Assembly: GCA_014529385.2 (NCBI GenBank)
Contig: CM043971.1
Location: 60,716,709-60,780,708, forward strand
Reading direction: 5' to 3'
Source of the DNA: Adiantum capillus-veneris
Lineage: Eukaryota; Streptophyta; Polypodiopsida; Polypodiales; Pteridaceae
Length of the DNA stretch: 64,000 bases
Position 1 is the first letter of the stretch; the number at the start of each line of letters is the position of its first letter. The position numbers were made by a program, and so were the translations under genes. The notes beneath the pieces are model-generated. The model saw only the letters and a program-made list of their open reading frames with translations, was not told the origin of the DNA and did not search any database. Shown here in pieces: positions 22,118-32,321 of this stretch.

Positions 22118-22376
22118 TGAAGCTGTCCGGGGTGGGCAACAAGAAGAGAAACCTATAGACACCCTTCAAGGCTCCCGTGCTGCTCAATGGGGTTGGGGCA
22201 CAACACAACACAAACCAAAACAACAAACCCACAGCCAAATCCCAACTACACAAGGGGCACCACCTAGTTTAAGAGCGAACTAGGATGCAAAAGAGGAGAA
22301 TCGTTAGAGCAACCCACAAACAAGCAAGGAATTTACACTAACCCTAAAACCAATGGAACACTCTCACGCACTAAAA

Positions 22377-22380
<4 letters not shown>

Positions 22381-22419
<39 letters not shown>
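22381..22419. repeat. (GA)n microsatellite inside LTR
   Basis: A 39-bp GA tract, the shorter counterpart of 12720-12770. Confidence 0.95.
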
Positions 22420-22422
<3 letters not shown>

Positions 22423-23148
22423 TGCTCGGGCTGCTTTGAAGTGTATCGTCAATGATCAAGCAAACATAAATATATATATGTAAGAAAGAGAGAGAAGGGG
22501 GAAGGGGGTGCTTGTTGCACTAATGCCTTCTTACAAATCTGTCATGACCAATCAAAGTGAGATTAGTATTTGTTCAACATAGCATGAGTAAATTACACCA
22601 CATAGCCTGAGTAAATTACATAGCCTGAGATTAATATTTGTTCAACATAGCCTGAGTAAATTACACCACAACACATCACAAGAAAAAAGCCACCCCAATC
22701 ACTGTCTTAAGGCCAGGGGAGTCCTCTCCACCCTGTCGCCCTCTTACAGCATGTGGGATTTATGGCTAAATTGATAACAATACCCGGAGACAAGCTATCA
22801 AGAACTTAAATAAAACACCAAGACACTTACACATCATTATTGTCCATGACTTCACGTTGGAAGGGAGACAAGGTATCCATGCTTAGTCCAAATTCACCCT
22901 CCTTGATTTAGCAAATGTTGGGCTTACTCTAGTAGGAGAAATGATAGATTTCCTACGCTCAATTTAATGATCACTCTCTCTTACAATGGCATAGAGTTCC
23001 CTTGCTAATCACCCCTAATACAACACATACATATGCCTAATGCCAATGAGATTCCACTCAAGAGCTCCTTCTCAAGAGGTTGAGCTTGGCTTCTCAAGCT
23101 ATAGCATAGTGCTCTTTTTTCTCCCCCTTTTTGTGCTAGCTATACCCT

Positions 23149-23159
23149 CCTTTTATAGC
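23149..23159 (-). promoter_or_regulatory. candidate TATA box, 5' LTR of element 2
   Basis: The minus strand reads GCTATAAAAGG. This is the copy that would drive transcription of the element; initiation would lie a few tens of bases to the left. Confidence 0.5.
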
Positions 23160-25647
23160 AATTTTTAAGGCTAGGGTTACTCCTCTAACCATGGTTGGGT
23201 TAGATTTTCAGCAATTTATCTAATTTCTTTTTCTTGGAATCATCAAGCAGTTGGTGGGGAAAGAGAGAGGAGAGAAATGGAGGTGATAGGACTTTTCATA
23301 GTGGGTTAGTGTTAGTAGAGTTAGTATTAATTTACAAATGGAATTGGATATTTACAATGGGAGTATCCATGTAGGATACAAATAAGGAAGAAAAACTCTT
23401 AAGAGGTAAGAAAAGGTGGATTTCTTACAAGGTTGATGCTCCAAGTGTCTTGAGTAGGGCCAATTTTGACGCTTGTTGACGGTCCACTAGCTTTGACGGT
23501 ACATTTTTTCTCCACTCTTGACCTTCCTTGAGAGAAAAGGTAATTGAAGCTGAGTAATCAACCACCATGATGCTGTCTCTTAAGAGAAGAGGCTGAATTT
23601 TGTGGTTTTTTTGATAGATATGGGTAATTTGGAGGAGGACAAATGAGACTAGGTGGTCAATTTTGGAATGGAATTGTGTGTGGGAGGTATGAGTTCACCA
23701 TGGTTTCTCTTATTCTTCAAGGTTGAGGAGAAGGTGAATAGGGTGCAGAGAGGAGTGGTGAGAGAGGTGGGGATGATGAATGGAGAAGTGTGTGTGAAAG
23801 AGGAAAATGATAAAGTGGAAGAGAGAGTGTGGCTGCATAGCATGGGAAAACTGGGGTCCACTAATAAAATCATAGCTCACAGCTCGTAGCTCAAAAAAAT
23901 ATGAAACAATTTGAGGCAAAAGTTCAGCCCACGAGCTACAACTTTTGTTTGTATCACCTTTTAAAATTCGGAGAGCAAGTGAAGTTTAAAAATTCAGCAA
24001 AACCGACCGTTTTTTTCCACTGCACAACGTCCTTGTGGGGTCCTTCTTTGGATGATTCTTTTGAATACCTCCAAGAGTGAGCCCTCCATAGTGCATGTAT
24101 GCATACCACCTACCCTTGACCTTATTTGGTAGGTCTATAATTGAAGATATTGTTGAGATCATGATAGAAGTGAACAGTACAACTAAGAAAATTAAATATT
24201 GAGGGGTCTAAAAAATATGTACATGTCAAATATAAATAATATAAGTGGAAAAAATATAAAGGGGTCAAAAGAAATCTCTCTCATTATGAGGCTACCATAA
24301 AAAGATAAATATTTTTGGTGTTCTAATTTTTTAGAAAAAAAACAAAATAGATGTAGGAAGGGAAAAATCACAATAGTGAAAAAATATACACATAAATAAA
24401 ACAAGTTTTTTTGGATTTTTGTTGGGGTGGAGTTACACCAAATATAACAGAAGCTTACATGAAAATATTTCTATATGGAATAAAGAGTATGAAAAATGGT
24501 AAGAAAAATTATGGTAATGGTGAGACAATGTACAGAGCATAAATAACACACACCGAGGTATAAATATTTAAATAAATACCAAAATAATTATGAAAAATCT
24601 TTTATTTAGGCCCTATTTACAAAGAAATATTTACATACGCATGGGCCATAATATACTTATAATTTTTATATTTTTTATTTTTTTGGCTCAACTAGCCCAA
24701 TGACTAGCTAATTGAGGGTTTTTTATTTCAGTAAGGAGATATGGGAAAAGTCCCCTAACTCACACGCACCTATATACAGTGAAAGGGTGAGGGTAACCAC
24801 AGTGTTTGAGTGATTTGATAGGGTGAGATAACTCACTATGGCAATTACAGAGAATCGAAAAAACGGCTATCACTGCAAAAGAGCCACATCAAACCCCTCA
24901 AAGCCCATTCGTCCTTCCCTATGTAAACGTGAAACGACTTGGAACAAAAGACCAAACCTTTACAAAATTGCATAGAGCTTGACAACACGCACAAACAACC
25001 ATGGTAGATAGCATTGCAAACCACAGGAGGAAGTATACCCTAGAAACAATGCACCTAAAGTCATAACGTTCCCTAACCCTACACCTTCACTTCCCTTGAG
25101 ACGAGAGGTAAGAGCCCCCACCCACCTTCAATTCCCTCCAAACCTATTCTATCTACCCACGTACCCACTATATGCAATGATGCTAAAGACACGATGCTTG
25201 ATTCCTCTTCTCAAGACCACCTTCTCAATGCTTCATCATTTTCTGGACACGGTTTTGCAACTATCTTATTTCAACCAGTAAGCATTTTTTGCCTATCAAA
25301 AACTGCTTGAAAATACAACTCAACTTTTTTTCTATTTTAGTCACAGCAAAAAGAGAAGGCATCTCTATAGCCTTTTCCCTTTGGACAGGCCAAAAAGAGA
25401 GGTTGGTTTTAAAAAATGCACATTTTTTGACTGGTTAAAAGGAATAGAAGATAGTTACAGCAAAGACATGCAAATACGCTCTGATGATGACCAAAGAGAA
25501 TTATTGATTTAGAAGCACACTTCCATAAGTTCTTGGTCTTCAATTGAAAGAGAAACTCCCAAGAGTCCCAACTTCCAAGGGTTATAAACTTATGATTATA
25601 AAAGTAGCTGACACTGAAATAATATCCGACTCTACGGATCTCTCAAG

Positions 25648-25750
<103 letters not shown>

Positions 25751-25811
25751 TTCGTGTCATGCCCTGCAGGTTGCATCCCTCGTATATTTGTTTGGGTCGG
25801 TATGGGTGGGG

Positions 25812-25813
<2 letters not shown>

Positions 25814-25845
<32 letters not shown>
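25814..25845. repeat. poly-G tract, about 32 bases
   Basis: An exceptionally long guanine homopolymer; copy 1 has 17. It can form G-quadruplexes and is prone to length error. Confidence 0.9.
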
Positions 25846-25846
<1 letters not shown>

Positions 25847-26054
25847 GGAGCCGATGCAAAGTGGTACATACGAGGGTAGTTTTGAATGCGAGCTACAAGG
25901 AGGCACTATTGAGCAAGCTAGTGGATGAGAAAGCAACACAAGGGTGAGTGAGAATGGGACTGCAAAGTGTAGAGGGGACAATGGAACTGTGAACAACAAT
26001 CGATAGTTTGGGGTCATGAAATGGAGACCTTTGCTATCAAATGTCAAAGAACCA

Positions 26055-26057
<3 letters not shown>

Positions 26058-26141
<84 letters not shown>
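26058..26141. repeat. (GA)n microsatellite
   Basis: A GA tract expanded relative to copy 1 (5028-5074). Confidence 0.95.
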
Positions 26142-26143
<2 letters not shown>

Positions 26144-26509
26144 TGGTCCAATTCGAATGTCATAATAACCAATATCTAATTCTCCTAAATGATTTTCTCA
26201 TGTTAAACTGATCATTTAATAAGGGGAAGTACTAGGGGAGAAAAAGCTAGAATATTGGTAAGGCTAGCCAACTGGTCACCATAGGCATCCAAAGGGGGGG
26301 CATATGCAAAAGAGCAATGTGCATGAATGGTGCTTCAAAGACCTTAGGGTTTAGCCCATTAAGACTTCTGAAAATCTTAGGTTCCAAAATTAAATGAAAT
26401 ACTCAACGGTCAAGCCTTAGGGAAATCTGGATGCTTGTGGGAAGACTTAAAAGTCTTTTCACATCCTTGTCAAGGAGGGGGTGAGCCATTTTTGTAGGGG
26501 ATGAGAGAG

Positions 26510-26511
<2 letters not shown>

Positions 26512-26572
<61 letters not shown>

Positions 26573-26573
26573 C
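26512..26573. repeat. (CA)n microsatellite
   Basis: A CA tract with one CG interruption; the orthologous site in the element 1 LTR has only about 12 bp. Confidence 0.95.
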
Positions 26574-27019
26574 TCCTTCAAGCTTCCCTTTACACAAAGG
26601 GCATAGTGGACACATGTCAAGTTCCTATCCCAGTTGCCCCCAAGGTGCATTCAAATCCTATTGGATGGCCAAAGAGGTGGACCAATGAGAAATAGTCTAG
26701 AGTAAATTTAGCTTAATACATCTAAAAACACGATAAAATAACCAAAAGAAATTAATCTGTCTAGAGGACTATTGGATAGTCTATTAGAGGGTCCAATGAG
26801 CATTCAGTAGATCAATTGCTTGCCTAATTCCTATTGGCCACAAGACTAAGAGGTCCAATGAGAGTTTAATTTAACTATTTAAATACCTAAAGATCTCACA
26901 AATGGGGAAAGGGGGACACATGTCACAAGGCTAGAAATTATGCTTCTAATTTCTTATTGGCTACGGTTGGCATGAGCCAATGAGGGGCTAGCAAGAGGAA
27001 ATAGCTTAAGGGGCCCACC

Positions 27020-27021
<2 letters not shown>

Positions 27022-27070
<49 letters not shown>
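27022..27070. repeat. (GA)n microsatellite
   Basis: A GA tract at the left edge of the MITE-like insertion; the other LTR copy has only AGAGAGAGAG at 5934. Confidence 0.93.
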
Positions 27071-27072
<2 letters not shown>

Positions 27073-27077
27073 CTAAT

Positions 27078-27330
27078 CCTGGGGGGTTCACCTTACATAG
27101 TATGTGCCCTATCACGTGAGTTCAACAGAAGGGTATTTGAATCCCTTAAAAACTTACAAAAATAAATTTACATAAGGATATTTTTTTAAGAAACTTCAAA
27201 AAAAATTACAGAATTTAAAAGAAAAGGGTTCATTATATTCCCTAAAAATTTCATAGAATAGGGATTTAGAAAAAAAAGCTTGAGCGCACGTGATCTGGTG
27301 GTCTTACATATAGTGAACCCCCCGGGGGGA
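27078..27330. mobile_element. MITE-like insertion, about 250 bp
   Basis: The ends carry GGGGGGTTCAC (27081-27091) and its complement GTGAACCCCCC (27313-27323). A further imperfect inverted similarity extends about 45 bp inward, including CACGTGA and its inverse. The interior is A-rich and non-coding. The sequence is absent from the related LTR at 5935-5950, which gives an empty-site comparison. No transposase; the family is unknown. Confidence 0.65.
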
Positions 27331-27788
27331 CTGGTTTTTGGAAGGCATTATCACACCCACACACTGACACAAGCTCATGTGTGAAGTAAAGAAGACTATC
27401 TCCTTCTTAAGCTTTAATGGAAAGGTCATCATCTACTCCAAGCTTGTGAGAAAGGATGCCTACACCAACAACTCTTGGTTTTGTGATGCAAATCCAACCA
27501 AGAGCCAAGCTTCAATGCATGCTCATCTCCTCTACCATGCTAATTACTAAGCCATGCTAAGCTATTAATAGTGATTATGTGAGCAAAAATACTTCTTTCT
27601 TGTAAGAATACTTCTTCTTCCTCTAGATCTACTCTCATACCCCGCTAGCTCTCACCATATTAGAAGGTGTCTCTCCCTCCAAATTTTTTCTCTTGCTATG
27701 CTCATTAGAAATCTATTCTTAATGAAATCACCACTATGTCTATGTCATTTTTTTCTACACACAAGTTACTAGACCATTAAATGTTACA

Positions 27789-28046
27789 CAAAAAACAAGG
27801 GAGGAGAGAGAAGGGCGAGCAAAAAAGGGTAGAGTGACGAGGTGTGACTTTCAAGTTTGAAATTTGGGGAGCAGAAATGAGGAGAGTGACATCTTTGACT
27901 TTTATTAGTCTTGTTGTTACTGCTGTCGTGTAGCCTCGCATTCCAAGCCCTAACTATCCCTTAGAGATTTCTCATCACTAAGTCATCATCAGCTTCCTCA
28001 CCTTCTAAGCCCTAACCCTACACATAAAGCTTTCTCCTTAGATCAG
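27789..28046. other. unassigned flank between LTR and NPH3 fragment
   Basis: A purine-rich start (GGGAGGAGAGAGAAGGG) followed by ordinary sequence with no ORF of note. The stretch ending TTTCTCCTTAGATCAG just before 28047 could be the intron 3' end of the NPH3 gene remnant. Confidence 0.4.
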
Positions 28047-28330
28047 GTTCTGCAAGGTTTGCAACTTGAAGAGGCCTCACTCAATGACATTCTTGTACCC
28101 TCTCTATCTTATGCAAATGATACTCTCTATGATGGCAATTTGGTACATCGTATTGTCAACCATTTCCTCTTGGAAGATCATACCCCATCAAGAAATCCTG
28201 TCGGTTATCGTTGCGGCCAAGGTAGCCAAGCTCATTGATGCATATCTAGAAGAAACTAATAGCTCATGATCAAAACTTGCCATGGAAAAATTTATTGCTC
28301 TTGCCACATATAAATTAACTTTTGATCAAA
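28047..28330 (+). pseudogene. NPH3-domain gene fragment
   Basis: Frame 28047-28235 reads QLEEASLNDILVPSLSY then TLYDGNLVHRIVNHFL, the signature of the plant NPH3 domain (family consensus ATLDDLLIPS.SY…TLYDVD.VQRI.EHFL). After a frame change around 28200-28215 the match resumes with VAKLIDAYLEE and, past a TGA, KLAMEKFIALA, as in the family's VAKLIDGYLAE…L…KFIALAE. NPH3-family proteins are BTB-linked adaptors of Cullin-3 ubiquitin ligases in phototropin signalling. Only about 90 codons of the roughly 600-codon gene remain; the BTB part and the rest of the domain are absent, so this is a captured or relict fragment. Confidence 0.75.
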
Positions 28331-28535
28331 ATTTACATTCTCCATTACACAAAATATATGAGGATATGAATATTGTAACTCCACCATATCCAATGGGATT
28401 AGTGCTAATCAAGTTTACACTAAAAAATTGGCTAGTCTTGTTCCTCAATTGTCTCAATTTAATGGGGCTAGACTTGGATGGATGAAGGACCTCAAGTACT
28501 AATCTCCCATGCACACCCCGTTCTCTTCCTAATGA
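28331..28535. other. unassigned sequence left of element 4
   Basis: It may be the decayed continuation of the NPH3 fragment (a few short frames with no further motif that I can place). It ends where similarity to the other LTR of element 4 begins. Confidence 0.35.
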
Positions 28536-29841
28536 AGAATCCTTATTTAGGGATGAGTATGGTAAGAGAAATGTTTGCAAGAGAATGGTAGCAATAGCAT
28601 ATTGATGCTCTCTCTATGGTGCCGCTTATGATAGCGAGCTTAGGAAATGGATAGGGAGACAAGAGGAGAGAGATATTAGGGCTTCCCTAACCTTAGAGGA
28701 GCTTATTTGCAGCAATGGAGTAGGTGTGTGTGTTTTTGTGCTTGCCAAAGGGCCTTTTTATAGCTGTACAAGACCTTGGGTTGGGTTAAACTTCACTAGG
28801 GTAGGTAATTAACCATAGTTATGTTCCCTTTTGACCATTCCTTCAATTAAGCAAATAAGGGACTTCTTTTTTCATAAAAAATAGCCTTTTAAGTCGTGGA
28901 GGCTCCATAAGGGTTGATAATGTATATGGGCCCCACCATGATGTCCCTCCCGTGGCTCCTGCAGAGTGTCCCCATCTTGTTTGTTGTGTCACTGGAAGCA
29001 TCTTGAGCCGACCCCTCCACATGAAAGTGGTTTTTAACTCCCCATTGGTGTTTTTGAATGTTGAAGAAGTCAAGAAAACTTTTCACCTTTGTGGTTTACC
29101 TGATTGTAACTTTGACCTGTAGTAACAGTGTCCGCAGCACCTTGTTTTCACCATAACATTCAGCGTGTAACTCAAAATTGGGTGCTGTAAAAGGAAAATT
29201 TGACCTTCTCAAAGTGTTTAAGCTGATTTTGGAGTGTTCCCCAAGTATACCCACGAGCTGAGGCGTTCAAGATGCATCCAAAACACCTTTTGAACCAAGT
29301 CTCCTTGTAGGGGGCCCTTTAGCATGCATCCGAGGTGTAGCATGCTTTTTCAAAAGAGAATCCACCTTAAACAAATGAGGTAGGCTCCAATAAAGTTTGA
29401 TTTATTGGGGATATACATTATATTTAAGATTTGTTGACCAACATAAGTAAATGATCCAAGAGTTGGGTCACATAGTGGTGGGGAAGGGAAGGCCTACAAG
29501 GTTAACCCTACCCTTGAGAGAAGATGGGTAAGATAAGTGCCCATAAATTATTTATTTACAAATTATGGGATGTAGATAGCTATTTAAATTAGTAAAGGTA
29601 ATTAGTTAAAAGAATATGCAGTAAAAGGACTAGGAGAGTAGAATTATGTTTACTATTTACATTTAGCATGAAGAGAGAAATATGACGTAAATGCATAAAG
29701 ATCTAGGAGGGTATGGTGTTTGTATGGAAAAAGGCTATTACGGAAAGAGAGAATGAACACTAGGTTAAAACTTTGATAAAAAATATATACATTTGAGTAG
29801 AAATGTAGTGCAAATGCAAGGTTACCATTTAACGCTACTCA
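28536..29841 (-). repeat. 3' LTR of element 4, outer end missing
   Basis: On the minus strand it starts TGAGTAGCGTTAAATGG next to the polypurine tract. About 680 bp expected from the 5' LTR (35872-36311 plus 46249-46486) are missing at the left. A TATA-like GCTATAAAAAGGCC lies at 28751-28764 on the minus strand. Confidence 0.82.
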
Positions 29842-29858
29842 TATTAGCCCCCCCCCTT
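29842..29858 (-). promoter_or_regulatory. polypurine tract of element 4
   Basis: The minus strand reads GAAGGGGGGGGGCTAATA right before the LTR start, matching the tracts of elements 2 and 3. Confidence 0.8.
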
Positions 29859-29887
29859 CATCTAGGATCATTCATGCTCCTAGATGA

Positions 29888-29952
29888 AACAAAAGAGTTT
29901 TTTCCCTTTTTTTTCTTTTTTCTCTTTTTTTTCTTATTTTTCCAAAAAAGGA
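29888..29952 (-). repeat. second purine-rich tract, 3' region of element 4
   Basis: About 65 bp of almost pure A/G on the element's sense strand between the integrase stop and the polypurine tract. Element 3 has a similar tract at 38062-38130. Confidence 0.7.
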
Positions 29953-29999
29953 GGAGTGATATGCACTCTTTTACTCCATTAGACCTGCTCTTCATTACC

Positions 30000-31110
30000 T
30001 CAATCCCATAAATCGGAGATGGGAGGGTTGCCTTGGGTAGGTTCAGATTCCAAGGCTGGTTCTTCTTTGCACATCAAAGCTTTAAAAATAGGTGGAGCAT
30101 TTGCCAAGCCGAAGGGAGCCATGCCAATTTGGAGCTTAGTTGATGTAGGTAGATGACTTCCTATCAACGGATTGATACGTTGAAAGTAGGGCTTTAATCT
30201 CCATCCATTGACTCTGGTCTTATGGAGTTTTCTTGATAAATCTGCTAATCTGTAACTACCATTCCCAAACTTTGTTTTTATCATGAAAGGTCCCTCCCAT
30301 CTTTGCAAAAACTTTTTGTCAAGTCGAGTATCAAGTCGGTTATCACAGCGAAGAACCAACATACCTTCCTTCAATCCTTTCCCCTTGAGCTTCTTGTTGA
30401 TTTTGTCCCTTTGGCTTGTGGCTTGGGCAATGTAATAGTCGATGGACTCTTCTCTATCAAGCCTCTTTGCTCCTCGTGAGAGAATGCGTAGGCTTGCAAT
30501 CTCCACCTCAATAGGAAGGAGTGCCTCCTGTCCATATACCAAATGAAAAGGAGTGAATTGAGTGGATACCTTGAAAGATGTTCTGTATGCCCATAGAGCT
30601 GTGGTCAAATGACGATCCCAGTCGTTTGGTCGATCTGCAAGGTGCTTAGAAATGATCTTACATATCATTCCATTCACCTTTTCAACCAACCCATTGCACT
30701 GAGGGTAGTAAGGTGTAGAATGAAAATGTTTGACTTTTAACTTTGCCAAAAGATTATATAGGAGCTCTACTCTAAACCGTGGACCACGATCTGACAAAAT
30801 CTCTAATGGTGTGCCGAATCTACTGCATATGTGATCAAAGATAAATTTTGATACCTCCTCGGCTATAATTCGTGTTGTACTTGCTGCCTCCGCCCATCGT
30901 GTCATGTAATCTACTCCCACAATGATGAAGACCTTCCCGATAGATGTGCGAGGTAAGGGGCCTATTGCATCCACACCCCACTTCTCAAAAGGACCATACG
31001 AAATTATTGGAACTTGAGGTTCGTAAGTGAGTCATCGATCTCCAGCAATCTGACAACCTTTGCATGACTTACACCAATGCTGGACATCACGGTGTAGACT
31101 TGGCCAAACA
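30000..31110 (-). pseudogene. pol: integrase of element 4
   Basis: The zinc-binding motif (HWCKSCKGCQIAGD) precedes an in-frame stop at 31032-31034. The core follows, with VDAIGPLPRTS (first Asp), ILSDRGPRF (second Asp; the family usually has GPEF or GPGF) and NGLVEKVNG (Glu). The C-terminal domain contains RWEGPFMIKTKFGNGSY. The last 44 residues (about 30134-30003) carry an unexpected MAPFGLANAPPIFKALM segment that resembles the RT palm motif rather than any integrase sequence. It sits upstream of the two purine tracts and the 3' LTR. Confidence 0.9.
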
Positions 31111-32204
31111 AACCCTGCTTGCAAAATCTTCCTGTTTGTAATATCATGAGAAAAATGACCCCCACAGACATCATCATGGCATGAAAAGAGGATTCTCTCT
31201 ATTTCTTGAACAGAGGGCACCCTTCTTAGCACCAAATCTTTCCCTTTATGATACAGATCATCTCCTATGAGTTGGTAAGGAGTTTCCTTTTTTACCAACC
31301 TATGCCTTTGCACTTTATCCAAGTGTTTAGGGCACTCACCAGTTTGGAGGAAAAATATGATGTCCTTCAATTCCTCTTGGCCTTGGTACTTTGGTTCGTA
31401 GAGCTTCACACCTCCCACCATGATTTGAAGTTTCTCATTGGCGAGATAATCTACTTCCTTGTTGAGGGTTCTCACAACATGTTGTACCTGTGTAGCTTCA
31501 AAGTTCTTTATCAAAGCCTTCACCTGTCTAAGCCACTCCACTAGAGTAGGGTTCTTGCACTTCCATATCCCTTGGATTTGCCTAATAACTAGTAAAGAAT
31601 CACCTCTTATTATAAGTCTTTCGATGCCAAGTTTTCTGCATTCTTCAAGCCCCAACTTTAAGGTGACATACTCAGTCTCATTATTAGAATGAACATTTTC
31701 CAAGGTGATACCTTTCTTAACAAGAAATTCCCTTTGTGGACTTAGAATAAGAACCCCCCCTGCTGCCTGATCGTGTTTTCGTCGGTAAAATCCATCAAAG
31801 CACAAAATATGTGCATTGTCCATCTCCTCCTCATTATTTTGTGGTGTAGCTTTGTCTCCTGCCTTTGGTGACTCTTTCCTTTCTCTCACTTTGTATGTGA
31901 GAATGTCTGCAAGACCTGCCCTTGTGCTATCTTCCACAAGAAAAGTGTATTCGAACTCTTGAAGTTCTAGAACCCATTTGGCTATCCTAGATGAGAGGCT
32001 CATGTGTTGCACAACATATGGTAAATTGTTTTCCATGGTGACAATGACAAATGGTGCAGGTAAGAGATATGATCGGAACTTTCTTACCGCAAACATAATT
32101 GTGAATACCACCTTCTCCATATCGGTGTAGCCCTTCTCTGCAGCGGTCATGACTTTGCTTGCAAAGTATACAGGCCTCATGTAGCATGTTTTTGGGTCTT
32201 TTTA
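31035..32204 (-). pseudogene. pol: tandem RNase H region of element 4
   Basis: The RT-linked RNase H (MRPVYFASKVM, KFRSYLLPAPFVIVT, IAKWVLELQEFEY) is followed by a second domain starting CFDGFYRRKHDQAAGGVLIL, with NNETEYVTLKLGL and IIRGDSLLVIRQIQG. The typical DxNxxAD end is altered to LNKEVDYLANE. It is in the same frame as RT upstream and integrase downstream. In-frame stops at about 32203 and 32322-32324 separate it from RT. Confidence 0.88.
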
Positions 32205-32321
32205 CATGAGAACTACACCGATGGCCTCCATTCCTACACTTGGCATGATGTCATATGTATCCTTTGGATTTGGTGGCATTATTGTTGGAAGAGAGTTCAT
32301 AATACCCTTTACTTCAGTAAA

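Larger units (their letters stand above)
12458..24872 (-). mobile_element. element 2: complete Tat-like Ty3/gypsy retrotransposon (12.4 kb)
   Basis: Two LTRs of about 2.7 kb (12458-15150 and 22118-24872) flank a minus-strand interior. In transcription order: primer site, two small ORFs, two ORFs of about 150 codons, gag, protease, RT, RNase H, a second RNase H-like domain, integrase, polypurine tract. The dual RNase H and the extra ORFs upstream of gag are known features of the Tat/Ogre clade. The flanks TTGC (before 12458) and CTGC (24873-24876) look like a decayed target-site duplication. It is inserted in the 3' LTR of element 1. One frameshift in RT and a few stops make the copy defective. 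Confidence 0.92.
22118..24872 (-). repeat. 5' LTR of element 2 (2,755 bp)
   Basis: Near-identical partner of 12458-15150. It contains a GA tract (22381-22419), a TATA-like GCTATAAAAGG at 23149-23159 on the minus strand, and a local 60-bp partial duplication of AGCATGAGTAAATTACACCACA-type sequence around 22580-22670 that is absent from the other LTR. Ends at TATCA (24868-24872). Confidence 0.93.
26158..27788 (+). repeat. LTR related to element 1, without an adjoining internal region (solo-like)
   Basis: Starts TGTCATAATAACC like the 5' LTR of element 1 with the same upstream flank, and ends ACTAGACCATTAAATGTTACA. No primer site or gag follows; instead unrelated DNA begins. Compared with 5093-6598 it has an expanded CA tract, a MITE-like insertion (27078-27330) and lacks or has replaced about 200 bp near 27670-27730. 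It is either a solo LTR carried by the segmental duplication or the 3' LTR of a rearranged copy. Confidence 0.75.

Noticed and set aside
26403-26695. Cys-Val and Thr-His repeat ORFs
   Set aside because: Translations of the (CA)n tract on both strands.
28882-29086. Minus-strand ORFs (for example 28889-29086) duplicated at 46838-47035
   Set aside because: They are in the LTR of element 4, and the duplication is explained by paired LTRs; no domain seen.
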